A stretch of DNA of 64,000 bases from Microbacterium sp. PM5 (GTDB lineage: Bacteria; Actinomycetota; Actinomycetes; Actinomycetales; Microbacteriaceae), in NCBI RefSeq assembly GCF_003293595.1, contig NZ_CP022162.1:837737-901736 (forward strand). The letters are read 5' to 3'. Position numbers and translations under genes: made by a program. Positions 16,648 to 26,792 of this stretch are shown here, in pieces. The notes beneath the pieces are model-generated. The model saw only the letters and a list, made by a program, of their open reading frames with translations. It did no database searches and was not told the DNA's origin. Each line of letters begins with the position of its first letter. Position 1 is the first letter of the stretch.

Positions 16648-17148
16648 ATGGCGATCGAGCACGACTACTTCGGGCTGTTGGAATCCGGGCCGGACGGATC
16701 CATCTTCTGGTCCGAGGTCGTCGACTTCGCCGACCAGCGGGTCACCGTCGATCTGACCGCACCCGATCAGGACGACGTCTCCGCCGCCGCACTCGATGTC
16801 GCGGCCGCCATGATCAATGCGCTGGAGCAGATCGACTTGCAGGCCCGCAACGCGATGGTGGCCGAGCTCGACGACCGTACCAGCGAGGTCACCGAGTACC
16901 TCCTTCAGCAGCAGGAGGCGCTGGGAGAAGATCTGGAAGACGTCCTCGTCGACATCTCCGGCGACACGCACATCGACATCATCCGGTCGCTGCAGCTCGT
17001 GAGCATGACGATCCTCGCCGACGAGCACGGTGGAACGGATCCCTTCGCCGTCCTCGAGTACGCCCTCGACCCCGACGCCACCGATGAAGTGCTGCTGGTG
17101 AATCTGACCAGCGACGGCGACGTGCAGTCGGTCACCAGCGCCGACTGA
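16648..17148 (+). CDS. DUF2004 domain-containing protein
   Basis: This is a 166-residue acidic cytoplasmic protein resembling the DUF2004 family, for which no function is known. It opens AIEHDYFGLLESGPDGSIFW and ends with a negatively charged tail. There is no signal peptide or membrane span. I start it at the ATG 16648 rather than at the in-frame TTG at 16636, which lies in the promoter-like stretch TTGCATAGGGT. It follows ftsY by 48 bases and converges on lipA with 24 bases between the stops. Confidence 0.72.
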   Translation: MAIEHDYFGLLESGPDGSIFWSEVVDFADQRVTVDLTAPDQDDVSAAALDVAAAMINALEQIDLQARNAMVAELDDRTSEVTEYLLQQQEALGEDLEDVLVDISGDTHIDIIRSLQLVSMTILADEHGGTDPFAVLEYALDPDATDEVLLVNLTSDGDVQSVTSAD

Positions 17149-17172
17149 CCGTCGTCCGCGGTGCCGCGCGCC

Positions 17173-18201
17173 TTACACCGCTTGCGCGAAGCCGAGCTCG
17201 GTGTCGGCGAGGTGCGACAGGTGTGCCGGGATTTCCCGTCCCTTGGCGACCATCGATTGGGCCCACAGCCGCCCCGCCCGGTAGGACGATCGAACCAGGG
17301 GGCCGGCCAGAACGCCGAGGAAGCCGATCCGCTCTGCCTCCTGCTTGAACGCCACGAACTCGTCCGGCTTCACCCACCTCGCAACCGGAAGGTGCCGAGG
17401 CGAGGGCCGCAGGTACTGAGTGATCGTGATGATGTCGGTGCCGGCCCCGTGCAGGTCCTGGAGGGCCTGGACGACCTCCTCCGGCTCCTCGCCCATGCCG
17501 AGGATGAGGTTCGACTTCGTGATCAGCCCTGCGGCCCGCGCCTGCGTGAGCACGTCGAGCGAGCGCTCGTACCGGAAGGCGGGCCGAATGCGCTTGAAGA
17601 TACGGGGAACGGTCTCGACGTTGTGCGCGAAGACCTCGGGACGAGCCGCAAACACTTCATCGAGGAGACGAGGCTCCCCGTTGAAGTCCGTGGCGAGCAG
17701 TTCGACGCCGGTTCCCGGATTGACGGTATGGATCTGCCGGATGGTCTCGGCATTGAGCCAGGCGCCGCCATCCGGGAGGTCGTCGCGCGCGACGCACGTG
17801 ACGGTGGCGTAGCGCAGCTGCATGCGACGCACGCTGTCGGCGACGCGTCGCGGCTCGTCCGTGTCGTAGTCGGCCGGCTTGCCGGTATCGATCTGGCAGA
17901 AGTCGCAGCGCCGCGTGCACTGCGACCCACCGATCAGGAAGGTGGCCTCCCGATCCTCCCAGCACTCGTAGATGTTGGGACATCCCGCTTCCTGGCAGAC
18001 CGTGTGCAGCCCCTCGCCCTTCACGAGCGACTGCAGCGCCTGGTACTCCGGACCCATCCTCGCCTTCGTGCGAATCCACTCGGGCTTTCGCTCGATCGGC
18101 GTCTGCGCATTGCGCACCTCGAGGCGCAGGAGCTTCCGGCCCTCGGGGACGTTCGCGGGGCCGGCCTCGCCGCCGGTCGGGGTGATGCCGCAGGCGCTCA
18201 C
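17173..18201 (-). CDS. lipA: Lipoyl synthase
   Basis: LipA is a radical-SAM enzyme that inserts two sulfurs into protein-bound octanoyl groups to form lipoyl cofactors. The 342-residue product has both iron-sulfur motifs. The auxiliary cluster is CX4CX5C at about C69, C74 and C80. The radical-SAM cluster is CX3CX2C at about C95, C99 and C102. SSYRAG near the C-terminus supplies the conserved RSSY-type Ser ligand. The open frame extends upstream, but GTG 18201 overlaps the lipB stop as GTGA, so I take this as the coupled start. Confidence 0.95.
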   Translation of the reverse strand: MSACGITPTGGEAGPANVPEGRKLLRLEVRNAQTPIERKPEWIRTKARMGPEYQALQSLVKGEGLHTVCQEAGCPNIYECWEDREATFLIGGSQCTRRCDFCQIDTGKPADYDTDEPRRVADSVRRMQLRYATVTCVARDDLPDGGAWLNAETIRQIHTVNPGTGVELLATDFNGEPRLLDEVFAARPEVFAHNVETVPRIFKRIRPAFRYERSLDVLTQARAAGLITKSNLILGMGEEPEEVVQALQDLHGAGTDIITITQYLRPSPRHLPVARWVKPDEFVAFKQEAERIGFLGVLAGPLVRSSYRAGRLWAQSMVAKGREIPAHLSHLADTELGFAQAV

Positions 18202-18845
18202 GCGGCCACCTCCGCGGGCGCGGCGAACGAAGCGCGGAAAGCGTCGGCGACCGCAGCATGCACGTCGGCGGGAGAGACGTCGCGACCCAGCACCTCGCTG
18301 ATGGTCGTCACCCCGGCATCCGAGATGCCGCACGGCACGATCTGGGAGAAAGGACGAAGCGAGTTGTCGCAGTTGAGGGCGAAGCCGTGCATCGTGACGC
18401 CGCGCTGGACGCGGACGCCGATCGCTGCGATCTTGTCCTCGGAGAGCGGGCGGCGCACCCAGACGCCGGAGCGTCCCTCGACGCGGTAGCCGTCGACGCC
18501 CAGCGTGCCCAGCACGTCGATGAGGATCTGCTCGAGCCGTCGCACGTGGGCGACGACGTCCACGGGTTCGGTGAGTCGAACGATCGGGTAGCCGACGAGC
18601 TGGCCGGGTCCGTGCCACGTGATCTTGCCGCCGCGGTCCACATCGACGACCGGCGTACCGTCGGTGGGCCGTTCGTTTCGCGCCGTGCGCGCACCCGCGG
18701 TGAAGACGGCCTCATGCTCCAGGAGCAGCAGCGTGTCGGGGCGCTGCCCGGCGACGACGTCGGCGTGGATCTCGCGCTGCAGCGCCCACCCGTCGGTGTA
18801 CGCAATGAAGTCGGGCGCGAGGCCGACGGTCTGCACGTCGAGCAT
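18198..18845 (-). CDS. lipB: Lipoyl(octanoyl) transferase
   Basis: LipB moves the octanoyl group from acyl carrier protein to the lipoyl domains of target enzymes, the step before LipA. The 215 residues contain [17 protein letters not shown] at 71-87, Lys138 in EDKIAAIG and Cys172 in PCGISDAG. The Lys-Cys spacing of 34 is the same as in the characterised catalytic pair. The ATG at 18845 has AAGGAG at the right distance; an upstream in-frame start at 18896 has none. The gene is divergent from a TetR regulator and coupled to lipA. Confidence 0.95.
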   Translation of the reverse strand: MLDVQTVGLAPDFIAYTDGWALQREIHADVVAGQRPDTLLLLEHEAVFTAGARTARNERPTDGTPVVDVDRGGKITWHGPGQLVGYPIVRLTEPVDVVAHVRRLEQILIDVLGTLGVDGYRVEGRSGVWVRRPLSEDKIAAIGVRVQRGVTMHGFALNCDNSLRPFSQIVPCGISDAGVTTISEVLGRDVSPADVHAAVADAFRASFAAPAEVAA

Positions 18846-18876
18846 GGTGGGCTCCTTCGCGAATGGAGGGCGGGGT

Positions 18877-18896
18877 TTGTGGACCGCGTCCAACAA
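18877..18896. promoter_or_regulatory. Imperfect palindrome between lipB and tetR, possible operator
   Basis: Arms TTGTGGAC and GTCCAACAA flank CGC, giving a near-palindromic 20-base site centred between the divergent lipB and TetR-family genes. Size and placement fit a TetR-type operator that could govern either gene. This is inference from position only. Confidence 0.3.
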
Positions 18897-18906
18897 TACG
18901 CCTCGC

Positions 18907-18912
18907 TACAGT
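18907..18912 (+). promoter_or_regulatory. -10 element of the TetR-family gene
   Basis: TACAGT is six bases upstream of the ATG at 18919, supporting that start over earlier in-frame codons. Confidence 0.5.
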
Positions 18913-18918
18913 GGACAG

Positions 18919-19467
18919 ATGTCCTCGGGTCGCCCGCGCGCCACCTCGCGCTCCACGATCGCGGAGGCGGCGACAGAGCTCTTTCTCGAACGGGGATTCG
19001 CGGAGACGACGATCGCCGCCATCACGCAGCGCGCGGGCGTGAGCCGGTCGAGCTTCTTCAACTACTTCTCGTCGAAGTCCGCCGTCCTGTGGGCGGGGCT
19101 CGACGACGGCATCCGCCGTGCGGTCGACGCGTTGCGCGCCGGCGCAGCTCCGACGGCTGCCCTGCGGGCGGCGGTGTGCGACATCGAAGCCGACAGCCTC
19201 GCACTGGCCATCATCCACGGCGCGGTGATGGGGTTGTCCGATGAGCTCGCCGACGAGCGGGCGATCCGTGCGGGGGTCCTCAGTCGCGCCGTGTCCGACA
19301 ACCTGGTCGCCGCGGGCGCGTCGCGCCTCGAGGCCGACGTGCACGCCGCCGCCCTGTCGGCCGCCGTGTTCGCCGCCGTCTGGGCATGGGCGGCATCCGA
19401 GGCTCCGCGCCCGGCGCTGAGCGGATTGGTCGAGCGCGCACTGGCGGCCGCCGGAGCGTCGCAGTGA
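18919..19467 (+). CDS. TetR/AcrR-family transcriptional regulator
   Basis: This is a 182-residue one-component repressor-type protein. The N-terminal DNA-binding domain is typical: ATELFLERGFAETTIAAITQ, then the recognition helix AGVSRSSFFNYFSSKSAVL. The Ala-rich C-terminal half would bind an unknown ligand. The start is placed at ATG 18919 from the TACAGT element. The palindrome upstream could be its own operator. It is divergent from lipB-lipA, but nothing in the sequence ties it to lipoate, and regulation of ffh downstream is unlikely. Confidence 0.87.
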   Translation: MSSGRPRATSRSTIAEAATELFLERGFAETTIAAITQRAGVSRSSFFNYFSSKSAVLWAGLDDGIRRAVDALRAGAAPTAALRAAVCDIEADSLALAIIHGAVMGLSDELADERAIRAGVLSRAVSDNLVAAGASRLEADVHAAALSAAVFAAVWAWAASEAPRPALSGLVERALAAAGASQ

Positions 19468-19534
19468 CCGGGGCCACCGGCTCGGCCTCAGCAGCGCAGA
19501 GCCGGTGAGGGGCTTCCCGTAGAATCAGGGGATC

Positions 19535-21085
19535 ATGGCGACTTTCGGCACCCTCAGCGATCGGCTGACAGAGACCTTCCGCAACCTCCGCACGAAGGGC
19601 AAGCTCAGCCCCGCAGACGTCGACGGCACCGTCCGAGAGATCCGGCGCGCCCTGCTCGATGCGGACGTGGCACTGGTCGTCGTCAAGGAGTTCACCGCGA
19701 AGGTTCGCGAGCGTGCTCTCGGCGACGAGGTCAATCGCGCCCTCAACCCTGCCCAGCAGGTCGTGCAGATCGTCAACGAAGAGCTCGTCGCGATTCTGGG
19801 TGGTCAGCAGCGTCGTCTGCAGTTCGCGAAGACCCCGCCCACCGTGATCATGCTGGCCGGCCTCCAGGGATCCGGCAAGACCACCTTCGCCGGCAAGCTC
19901 GCCCGACAGCTCGAGAAAGACGGGCACACGCCGCTGCTCGTGGCCGCCGACCTCCAGCGTCCGAACGCCGTCAACCAGCTGCAGGTCGTTGCCGAGCGCG
20001 CCGGCGCCGCCATCTACGCACCCGAACCGGGCAACGGCGTCGGCGACCCGGTTCGCGTTGCGCGTGACGGCGTCGAGACGGCGCGCCGCCAGCAGCACGA
20101 TGTCGTGATCATCGACACCGCGGGACGGCTCGGTGTGGATGCCGAGCTCATGAAGCAGGCGGCCGACATCCGCACGGCGACGGATCCCGACGAGGTGCTC
20201 TTCGTCATCGACGCGATGATCGGTCAGGACGCCGTGAACACGGCGAAGGCCTTCCAAGACGGTGTCGACTTCACCGGTGTGGTGCTGAGCAAGCTCGACG
20301 GCGATGCGCGCGGTGGTGCCGCCCTGTCCGTGGCCTCGGTGACCGGCCGCCCGATCATCTACGCGTCCACGGGCGAGAACCTCGAGGACCTCGAGGCGTT
20401 CCATCCTGACCGCATGGCCAGTCGCATCCTCGATCTCGGCGACATCCTGACGCTCATCGAACAGGCGCAGCAGGCCTTCGACGAGGAGGAGGCTCGCAAG
20501 GTCGCGGAGAAGCTCGCGACCGAGCAGTTCACCCTCGAAGACTTCCTCGAGCAGCTTCAGCAGATGAAGAAGATGGGCTCGATGAAGAAGATGCTGGGCA
20601 TGCTTCCCGGCATGGGACAGATGAAGCAGCAGCTCGAGAACTTCGATGACCGCGAGATCGATCGCACCGAAGCGATCATCCGGTCCATGACACCGGGGGA
20701 GCGCCGCAACCCCAAGGTCCTGAACGGCTCGCGGCGACTTCGCATCGCCCGTGGATCCGGGATGACCGTCACCGATGTCAACCAGCTGGTGCAGCGTTTC
20801 GAACAGGCAGCGAAGATGATGAAGACCGTCGCGCGCGGCGGTGTGCCCAACATCCCCGGAATGGGCCCGATGGGCGGTAAGCCCGGCGCATCCACGAAGC
20901 GCGGGAAGCAGAAGTCCCGCGCCGGCTCACGATCGGGCAACCCCGCCAAGCGCGCCGCGGAGAACGCCGGACTGGCCGCTGCCGCCAGCGCCCCGACCGG
21001 CTCGGGTTTCGGACTCGGCACCCCCGCGGCGCCGCCGAGCGAGGCCGACCTCGCGGAGATTCAGAAGCTGTTCGGCAAGAGCTGA
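19535..21085 (+). CDS. ffh: Signal recognition particle protein Ffh
   Basis: Ffh binds SRP RNA and signal sequences of nascent membrane and secretory proteins. The 516-residue product has the N domain, then the GTPase domain with GLQGSGKTT at about 109-117, DTAGR and [11 protein letters not shown] Met-rich M domain follows, with repeated [26 protein letters not shown] helices around 345-375. The C-terminus adds about 70 low-complexity residues rich in Gly, Ser, Ala and basic groups, common in actinobacterial Ffh. TAGAAT lies nine bases before the ATG. Confidence 0.97.
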   Translation: MATFGTLSDRLTETFRNLRTKGKLSPADVDGTVREIRRALLDADVALVVVKEFTAKVRERALGDEVNRALNPAQQVVQIVNEELVAILGGQQRRLQFAKTPPTVIMLAGLQGSGKTTFAGKLARQLEKDGHTPLLVAADLQRPNAVNQLQVVAERAGAAIYAPEPGNGVGDPVRVARDGVETARRQQHDVVIIDTAGRLGVDAELMKQAADIRTATDPDEVLFVIDAMIGQDAVNTAKAFQDGVDFTGVVLSKLDGDARGGAALSVASVTGRPIIYASTGENLEDLEAFHPDRMASRILDLGDILTLIEQAQQAFDEEEARKVAEKLATEQFTLEDFLEQLQQMKKMGSMKKMLGMLPGMGQMKQQLENFDDREIDRTEAIIRSMTPGERRNPKVLNGSRRLRIARGSGMTVTDVNQLVQRFEQAAKMMKTVARGGVPNIPGMGPMGGKPGASTKRGKQKSRAGSRSGNPAKRAAENAGLAAAASAPTGSGFGLGTPAAPPSEADLAEIQKLFGKS

Positions 21086-21089
21086 GCGC

Positions 21090-21824
21090 TCACAGGACGA
21101 CGCCCGCATCGTCCAACGCGGCCTCCACGGCGTCGCTGAGCACGATCTGCCCGTCGCTGTTGGGATGCTCCCCGTCCCACTGCAGCAGCTCCGGGCGGCC
21201 TCTCAGAGGCTGGCCGAGGGAGACGAAGACGCCGTCGTCATCCGACACGGCGCGCTGGAGGGCCTCACTGGACCAGCCGATGGCGTCGGGCTCGTCCCAA
21301 TCCAGATGCCAGAGCGTGGCGATCCCGATCAGCTGCACGTCGGGCAGCGCGGCCCGCAGCTGGTCGACCGCCGCTCGCGTCGACGCGTCGATCTCGTCCT
21401 GCGATGCGCCGCTGTCGTTGTCGGAGGACTGGATGATCACGATCGCGGGACGCAGAGCGATCGCTTGCTGCACGAGACCGGCGTAGTCATCGCCGCAGTC
21501 ACCGGTGATCGTGAAGCCCGCGCCACTGCAACCGAGGTTCACGATGTCCGCGCCGGTGTCGGCGGCGACCAGAGACGGCCACGCCTGATCGGGGTCGAGA
21601 CCGAGACCGGCCATGATCGAGTCCCCGATCGTGACGACGACGCCGCTCGGTGCGGGTGCGGGGACTCGCGCGGCGTCGACGGCCGCCGCCGGCACCGAAT
21701 CCGCGGGCGACGCGGCAACGGGTCGATCTGGTGCCGACACGCCGCATCCCGCCATCGTGAGCACCGCGATGCCGACCACGGCAGCGCTCGTCGCGGTCGT
21801 CGGGGCGAACCTGCGGACGGACAC
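21090..21824 (-). CDS. SGNH/GDSL-family hydrolase, predicted lipoprotein
   Basis: This 244-residue extracellular lipoprotein has an N-terminal signal with the lipobox-like TMAGC and the lipidated Cys at about residue 27. A Pro/Ala-rich linker follows, then an SGNH hydrolase domain. The nucleophile block is IGDSIMAG with Ser69, and the C-terminal Asp-x-x-His block is DGEH at about 217-220. NLGCSGAG and QSSDND provide the oxyanion residues. Members cleave acyl esters on lipids or polysaccharides; the substrate is unknown. The GTG start follows TAGAGT by six bases. It ends four bases from the end of ffh, tail to tail. Confidence 0.85.
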   Translation of the reverse strand: MSVRRFAPTTATSAAVVGIAVLTMAGCGVSAPDRPVAASPADSVPAAAVDAARVPAPAPSGVVVTIGDSIMAGLGLDPDQAWPSLVAADTGADIVNLGCSGAGFTITGDCGDDYAGLVQQAIALRPAIVIIQSSDNDSGASQDEIDASTRAAVDQLRAALPDVQLIGIATLWHLDWDEPDAIGWSSEALQRAVSDDDGVFVSLGQPLRGRPELLQWDGEHPNSDGQIVLSDAVEAALDDAGVVL

Positions 21825-21830
21825 GACGTC

Positions 21831-21836
21831 ACTCTA
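21831..21836 (-). promoter_or_regulatory. -10 element of the SGNH hydrolase gene
   Basis: TAGAGT on the minus strand is six bases upstream of the GTG at 21824. Confidence 0.5.
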
Positions 21837-21923
21837 CGTCGGGCAGGATGTGAAAGCCCTTTGTCGCAGATCTGGTCTCGTCGGGAACACGTCAGCGCAC
21901 CGGCGCGGGCGCTCGCCCCATCG

Positions 21924-23087
21924 TCAGGGAAGGCGGGAGGCCAGGTGGTCGTGCAGCGTTGGGCCCGCCCGGAACTCGCGGATCAGATGGTGCACAACGG
22001 CGCGAAGGTCTCCGTCGGCGGCATCAGCGACCAGCAGCTGACGCGCCGAACTGCCGCCTTCGTCGAGGATCGTTGCGACTCCGTCGAGCTCGCGCGCGCA
22101 GTGCAGGTCGACCGCGACGTCGGCCAAGGCATCGATCGTCTCGCGCAGGTGCTCCGAGACGGGACGCTGCGTGCCGTCGCGGTCGACGATGACCCGCGCC
22201 TGGGTGCCGTATCGCGCCGCCCGCCACTTGTTCTCCCGGACGAACCACGGCTGCAGCGTCGGCAGTTCGCGTCCGGCGTCCAGCTCACGCGAGAAGTGCT
22301 CCACGAGAACCTGGACCAGTGCGGCCACCGCTGCCAACTCCGGGAGCGTCGACATGCCGTCGCACGCCCGCACCTCGATCGTGCCCCATTTCGGCGCCGG
22401 ACGAATGTCCCACCGCACTTCGGTGGCGTCTTCCATGACGCCCGTGCGCACCATGTCATCGAGGTATGCCTCGTACTGCGACCACGCGGTCAGCGGCCAC
22501 GGCAGCCCGGCGGTGGGAAGTTGTTGGAAGACCAACGCGCGATTGGAGGCGTACCCGGTGCGCTCGCCCGCCCAGAACGGACTCGACGCCGACAGCGCTT
22601 GCAGATGCGGCAGGTAGGCCGTGAGGGCACCGATGATCGGGAACACCTTGTTCACGTCCTCCACGCCGACATGAACGTGGATGCCCCAGATCATCATGTT
22701 CCGCCCCCACCACTGGGTGCGCTCGATGAGCTTGTGATACCTGGTCTTATCGGTGACGCCCTGCTCGTACCACTGCGCGAACGGATGACTGCCGGCGCAC
22801 AGGAGGGCGATGCCGCGGCGGTCGGTCGCGGTGCGGATCTCGGCGATGGCGTCGGCGATGTCGTCGATGACCGCCGCCACGGTGTCGCCGACGCCGCTCG
22901 TGACCTCGATGGTGTTGGTCAGCAGCTCGCCCGTGATCGTGTGGCGCTCGAGGGCCGCTCCGCCACCCACCGCAGCCAGGACCTCCGGCGCGCGGGGGAC
23001 GAGGTCGCCGGTGCGCTCGTCGGCGAGCATCAGCTCCCATTCGACTCCGACGGAGGAACGGCGGGATGTCGCGAAGGGCACCGTCAT
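21924..23087 (-). CDS. Glutamate--cysteine ligase-like carboxylate-amine ligase (GCS2/YbdK type)
   Basis: This 387-residue protein belongs to the GCS2 group, ATP-dependent carboxylate-amine ligases related to YbdK and EgtA. The opening [11 protein letters not shown] carries the conserved Glu residues of the ATP/metal site, and [26 protein letters not shown] and EVRACD are typical blocks. Weak gamma-glutamylcysteine synthetase activity is reported for some members, but the true substrate here is uncertain. The start is set at ATG 23087. CAGACT is six bases upstream, and the 19 residues added by an earlier start do not look conserved. It is divergent from rpsP. Confidence 0.85.
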   Translation of the reverse strand: MTVPFATSRRSSVGVEWELMLADERTGDLVPRAPEVLAAVGGGAALERHTITGELLTNTIEVTSGVGDTVAAVIDDIADAIAEIRTATDRRGIALLCAGSHPFAQWYEQGVTDKTRYHKLIERTQWWGRNMMIWGIHVHVGVEDVNKVFPIIGALTAYLPHLQALSASSPFWAGERTGYASNRALVFQQLPTAGLPWPLTAWSQYEAYLDDMVRTGVMEDATEVRWDIRPAPKWGTIEVRACDGMSTLPELAAVAALVQVLVEHFSRELDAGRELPTLQPWFVRENKWRAARYGTQARVIVDRDGTQRPVSEHLRETIDALADVAVDLHCARELDGVATILDEGGSSARQLLVADAADGDLRAVVHHLIREFRAGPTLHDHLASRLP

Positions 23088-23270
23088 GGGCACAGTCTGA
23101 CACGCCTGCGGCGATGGTTCGCGGCATCCGTCCCGATCTGGCAAAATAGGACGCTGGACCGTTCGCTCGACCCTCTATCCGGCGATCGCGTCCACCCTAG
23201 AGCCTCCGCCGGGTGTGCACCCCACAGCCCGAGCGTCGTTCATCACCTCACAACACCATTCAGGAGAATT
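23088..23270. other. Intergenic region between the divergent GCS2-type gene and rpsP
   Basis: This 183-base stretch holds the rpsP promoter and leader. CAAAAT near 23142 is a candidate plus-strand -10, and AGGAGAA at 23262-23268 is the rpsP ribosome site. On the minus strand CAGACT (23099-23094) precedes the GCS2-type gene. I see no clear terminator or riboswitch. Confidence 0.35.
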
Positions 23271-23699
23271 GTGGCTGTCAAGATTCGTCTCAAGCGCCTC
23301 GGCAAGATCCGTGCGCCCTACTACCGCATCGTCGTCGCCGACTCGCGCACCAAGCGCGACGGTCGCGTGATCGAGGAGATCGGCAAGTACCACCCGACCG
23401 AGGAGCCCTCGTTCATCGAGGTCGACTCGGAGCGTGCGCAGTACTGGCTCTCGGTCGGCGCGCAGCCCACCGAGCAGGTCGCCGCGCTGCTCAAGCTCAC
23501 CGGCGACTGGGGCCGCTTCAAGGGTGACGCCGACGCCGTGTCCACCGTGAAGACGGCAGCGACCAAGGAGGAGTTCCAGGTCGACACCGCCAAGAAGTCG
23601 GTCATCAAGCCCAAGGCGGAGAAGAAGGCCGAAGAGCCCGCCGCCGAGGCAGCCGAGGTCGAGGCTCCGGCCGAGGCCGAGTCGACCGACGCAGAGTAA
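23271..23699 (+). CDS. rpsP: 30S ribosomal protein S16
   Basis: S16 is a small-subunit protein needed for 30S assembly. The core ([24 protein letters not shown] onward, about residues 1-85) is canonical. It is followed by an actinobacterial extension with a Lys-rich stretch and then an Ala/Glu-rich acidic tail, 142 residues in all. The GTG at 23271 has AGGAGAA five bases upstream. The gene leads the set rpsP-khpA-rimM-trmD with gaps of one to five bases. Confidence 0.96.
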   Translation: MAVKIRLKRLGKIRAPYYRIVVADSRTKRDGRVIEEIGKYHPTEEPSFIEVDSERAQYWLSVGAQPTEQVAALLKLTGDWGRFKGDADAVSTVKTAATKEEFQVDTAKKSVIKPKAEKKAEEPAAEAAEVEAPAEAESTDAE

Positions 23700-23704
23700 G
23701 ACCG

Positions 23705-23935
23705 TTGCTCTCCGCCGCGCTCGAGCACCTCGTCAAGGGGATCGTCGATCACCCTGACGAGGTCACCGTCCGTTCGTCCTCGTCGCCGCGTGGCGACGTC
23801 CTGGAGGTGCGTGTGCACCCCGATGATCGGGGACGGGTGATCGGGCGCGGCGGACGCACGGCCAAGGCCCTGCGGACGCTCGTGTCCGCCCTCGCCGACG
23901 GCGCGCGCGTGCGCGTCGATGTCGCGGACGACTGA
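23705..23935 (+). CDS. khpA: KH-domain RNA-binding protein KhpA
   Basis: This 76-residue protein consists of a single KH domain, the KhpA/YlqC family, which binds RNA and partners KhpB in Gram-positive bacteria. The binding loop appears as GRVIGRGGRTAKALRTLV, with the GxxG turn intact. It starts with TTG at 23705, five bases after rpsP, and ends just before rimM. This placement between rpsP and rimM is conserved in many Firmicutes and actinobacteria. Confidence 0.92.
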   Translation: MLSAALEHLVKGIVDHPDEVTVRSSSSPRGDVLEVRVHPDDRGRVIGRGGRTAKALRTLVSALADGARVRVDVADD

Positions 23936-23936
23936 G

Positions 23937-24566
23937 ATGGCTGCCGCAGGACCCGCGCGAACGCAGCTGCGCGTCGGGCGTCTCGTCAAGGCCCATGGAC
24001 TGAAGGGCGCCTTCAAGCTCGAGCTCTACACCGACGATCCGGATGGCCGTTTCGTGCCCGGCGCGGTCTTCACGCTGCAGGTGCCGGAGTCCTCACCCTG
24101 GCATGGCAAGACGGTCACGGTTCGGGAGTTCCGATGGATGAACTCCCACCCGGTCGTCTTCTTCGAAGACGTCGAGGACCGCACGGCCGCCGAGAGCATG
24201 GTGCGCGCGATCCTGTGGGTCGATCAGGACGAGAACCCCTCCCAGGAGGAGGACGCCTGGTACGACCACCAGCTCGTGGGTCTCACCGTGCTTCGTGACG
24301 GGGCCGATGTCGGGCGTGTCGTCCGTGTCGACCACCTGCCCGCGCAGGACCTTCTCGTCGTGCGCACGCACGACACGGATGCCGAGATCCTCGTGCCCTT
24401 CGTCTCCGCCATCGTGCCGGAGGTCGACGTCGCCGCCGGCACCGTCACCGTCACACCACCGTCCGGCCTCTTCGAGGAGCTGCCCGGCGAGGACGATCGC
24501 GAACCGGCGACGTCCGGCGAGGACGACGACGAGGCGGATGCCGCGGCGGCCGATCCCGAGGGCTGA
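23937..24566 (+). CDS. rimM: Ribosome maturation factor RimM
   Basis: RimM binds S19 and helps to mature the 30S head domain. The 209-residue product has the N-terminal beta-barrel ([19 protein letters not shown]) and a PRC-barrel C-terminal domain ([11 protein letters not shown] through [15 protein letters not shown]), followed by an acidic tail. Two in-frame ATGs, 23919 and 23937, are possible. I use 23937 because it leaves a one-base gap after khpA and the product begins close to the conserved block. trmD starts two bases after its stop codon. Confidence 0.93.
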   Translation: MAAAGPARTQLRVGRLVKAHGLKGAFKLELYTDDPDGRFVPGAVFTLQVPESSPWHGKTVTVREFRWMNSHPVVFFEDVEDRTAAESMVRAILWVDQDENPSQEEDAWYDHQLVGLTVLRDGADVGRVVRVDHLPAQDLLVVRTHDTDAEILVPFVSAIVPEVDVAAGTVTVTPPSGLFEELPGEDDREPATSGEDDDEADAAAADPEG

Positions 24567-24567
24567 C

Positions 24568-25257
24568 GTGCGGATCGACGTCGTCACGATCTTTCCCGCG
24601 TTCTTCGACGTCCTGGAAGTCTCTCTTCTCGGACGGGCCCGCGGAGCGGGCATCCTCGACGTCCGCGTCCACGATCTGCGGGACTACACCCAGGATCGCC
24701 ACCGCACGGTCGACGACACGCCGTATGGCGGCGGCGCCGGCATGGTGATGAAGCCCGAGCCCTGGGGCCAGGCATTGGACGCCATCGCGGCCGACGCTGC
24801 CGGGCCGCTCCGCTTCGTCTTCCCTTCGCCCGCCGGCGCCGTCTTCACGCAGGGGACGGCACGCAACTGGGCAACCGGCGGAGAGCATCTCGTCTTCGGA
24901 TGCGGCCGCTACGAAGGCATCGACGAGCGCGTATTCTCCTACGCGGCGACGTTGGGACAGGTCAGTCTGACCAGCATCGGCGACTATGTCCTCAACGGCG
25001 GCGAGGTGGCCGCGATGGCGATGATCGAGGCCGTGGGTCGTTTGATTCCCGGCGTCGTCGGCAATCCCGAGAGCCTCGTCGAAGAGTCTCACGAAGACGG
25101 CCTGCTCGAGTACCCCTCCTTCACGAAGCCCGCGGCGTGGCGGGGCTACGACGTACCCGACGTGCTGCTGTCGGGTCATCACGGCCGCGTTTCGCAGTGG
25201 CGTCGAGAGCAGCAGCTCGAGCGCACACGGGAGCGACGGCCCGATCTTCTCCCGTAA
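24568..25257 (+). CDS. trmD: tRNA (guanine(37)-N(1))-methyltransferase
   Basis: TrmD methylates G37 next to the anticodon, preventing +1 frameshifts. The 229 residues show the N-terminal [22 protein letters not shown], and the deep-knot SAM site [12 protein letters not shown] followed by [21 protein letters not shown] and the C-terminal helical domain are also present. The frame is open upstream, but GTG 24568 lies directly after rimM and gives the family N-terminus. It converges on map. Confidence 0.96.
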   Translation: MRIDVVTIFPAFFDVLEVSLLGRARGAGILDVRVHDLRDYTQDRHRTVDDTPYGGGAGMVMKPEPWGQALDAIAADAAGPLRFVFPSPAGAVFTQGTARNWATGGEHLVFGCGRYEGIDERVFSYAATLGQVSLTSIGDYVLNGGEVAAMAMIEAVGRLIPGVVGNPESLVEESHEDGLLEYPSFTKPAAWRGYDVPDVLLSGHHGRVSQWRREQQLERTRERRPDLLP

Positions 25258-25294
25258 TAGTCGGCGCGCCGGGCAGGATCTCGGCGCCGGCGCC

Positions 25295-26077
25295 TCAGTC
25301 GACGCCGAGGAACGAGCGATCGGTGAGGATGACGGGACCGTCGTCGGTGATCGCGACGGTGTGCTCGGCGTGAGCGCCGCGTGAACCGTCGGCGCTGCGC
25401 AGCGTCCAGCCGTCCGGGTCGGTGACGAGCTTGTCCGTCGTCTGTAGGAACCAGGGTTCGAGAGCCAGCACGAGACCGGCGCGCAGGGGGTAGCCGCGCC
25501 CGGGCTTGCCGTCGTTCGGGACGTGCGGGTCGCCATGCATCGTGCGTCCGACACCGTGACCGCCGAAGTCGGTGTTGATCGTGTACCCGTCGGCGTGCGC
25601 GACCTCGGCGATGGCGTGCGAGATATCGCCGATCCGCCCTGCCGTCGTTGCGACGCTAATCGCCGCATCCAAGGCGCGCTGCGTCGTGTCGATGAGAGCG
25701 AGGTCTTCGTCGCGCGGCGTCCCGACGATGAAGGAGACCGCCGAGTCGGCGACCCAGCCGTCGACGGCGACGGCGAAGTCCAGGGTCACGAGGTCGCCGT
25801 CCTGGAGGGCGTAGTCATGCGGCAGACCGTGCAGGACGGCGTCGTTGACCGACGTGCAGATGACCTTCCCGAACGGACTCGCGCCGAACGAGGGGTGGTA
25901 GTCGATGTAGCACGATTCAGCGCCTGCCCGCCGGATCAGGTCGTGCGCACGGCGATCGATGGTCAGCAGATTGGTGCCCACCTTCGTCTCGTCCCGCAGC
26001 GTCGCCAGAGTCTCTGCGACGAATCGCCCCGCGGGACGCATCGCCTCGAGCTCGGCGGGAGTGCGCAGTTCGATCAT
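25295..26077 (-). CDS. map: Type I methionine aminopeptidase
   Basis: MetAP removes the initiator methionine from new proteins. The 260-residue enzyme has all five metal ligands in order: Asp in TLDFAVAVDG, Asp in WVADSAVSF, His in GGHGVGRTMH, Glu in LALEPWF and Glu in AHAEHTVAI. The ATG at 26077 has GAAAGGATC upstream; the earlier in-frame start lacks a ribosome site. It lacks the zinc-finger N-terminal extension of longer forms. It is divergent from a small membrane protein gene. Confidence 0.95.
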   Translation of the reverse strand: MIELRTPAELEAMRPAGRFVAETLATLRDETKVGTNLLTIDRRAHDLIRRAGAESCYIDYHPSFGASPFGKVICTSVNDAVLHGLPHDYALQDGDLVTLDFAVAVDGWVADSAVSFIVGTPRDEDLALIDTTQRALDAAISVATTAGRIGDISHAIAEVAHADGYTINTDFGGHGVGRTMHGDPHVPNDGKPGRGYPLRAGLVLALEPWFLQTTDKLVTDPDGWTLRSADGSRGAHAEHTVAITDDGPVILTDRSFLGVD

Positions 26078-26129
26078 CGTGATCCTTTCGTCAGGATCCA
26101 TTCTGTCTGACCGGCGTAGCATCGAAGGT

Positions 26130-26624
26130 ATGTGGCTGCGTCAGACGTTCTTCCGGTGGCTGATTCCGGCGGCGTTCGTGCTGCCGTTGTGGCTCGTCGT
26201 CGGCTGGATCGTCTTCGGGGCAAGTCCCTGGGCGCTGCTGTGGGTTCTGCTGTCGGCGCCGATCGTCTTCGTCTGGCAGCTGGTGCTCGCTCTGCTCGTG
26301 CGCGCCCGCGGAACCGTCCGCGCCGAACGTGCCGTCTCGTGGACGGATGCCGGCCTCATCGGAGCCTGGCATGTGCTCGTCGTCGCGCTGGGCGTCTTCG
26401 ACGGTCGGTGGTGGTGGCCCACGCTGGCCGTGACCATCGTCCTCGGTGTCGTCGCACTGTCGTCGGCGCTGCGGCAGCTGTGGCGCGAGACGGGGCCGCG
26501 CGTCTCGATCCTGCGCACTGTCAGCGGGGTCGGCTACGTGCCGCCCGCGCGCCCTGAGCACACGGGTGGGTCGAATCCCGAGGAGATCATCGTCATCCGC
26601 GAGAACACGCCGCCCGGATCGTGA
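26130..26624 (+). CDS. Small integral membrane protein, hypothetical
   Basis: This 164-residue protein has four predicted membrane spans, roughly at residues 7-30, 33-57, 74-90 and 95-114. A cytosolic-looking tail follows, containing GYVPPARPE and ending EIIVIRENTPPGS. I recognise no transport or enzyme motif; relatives are sometimes labelled MFS permease, which its size does not support. TAGCAT lies seven bases before the ATG, consistent with a leaderless message. It is divergent from map and precedes rplS on the same strand. Confidence 0.75.
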   Translation: MWLRQTFFRWLIPAAFVLPLWLVVGWIVFGASPWALLWVLLSAPIVFVWQLVLALLVRARGTVRAERAVSWTDAGLIGAWHVLVVALGVFDGRWWWPTLAVTIVLGVVALSSALRQLWRETGPRVSILRTVSGVGYVPPARPEHTGGSNPEEIIVIRENTPPGS

Positions 26625-26634
26625 GACGCCGGTT

Positions 26635-26662
26635 TTGATGCGCTCGGCATCCATGGCAGAAT
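26635..26662 (+). promoter_or_regulatory. Candidate promoter of rplS
   Basis: TTGATG (26635-26640) and CAGAAT (26657-26662) are separated by 16 bases, about 130 bases upstream of the rplS ATG, leaving a long leader that could be regulatory. No known L19 leader fold was identified by eye. Confidence 0.4.
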
Positions 26663-26792
26663 GGCTGTTTGTGCCCTGAACAGGCTCTGCCTCAGGGGAG
26701 TACGGCGCCGGCAACGGATGCCTCGGGCACACGATACCTTTCCCAATCCCCATCTCGCGATCGACCTGTGGCGGTCGCAGGAAGTGACGATC

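Noticed and set aside
20841..23699. A 952-codon plus-strand frame ending in rpsP
   Set aside because: Only the last 142 codons encode S16. The rest crosses two minus-strand genes and lacks any domain.
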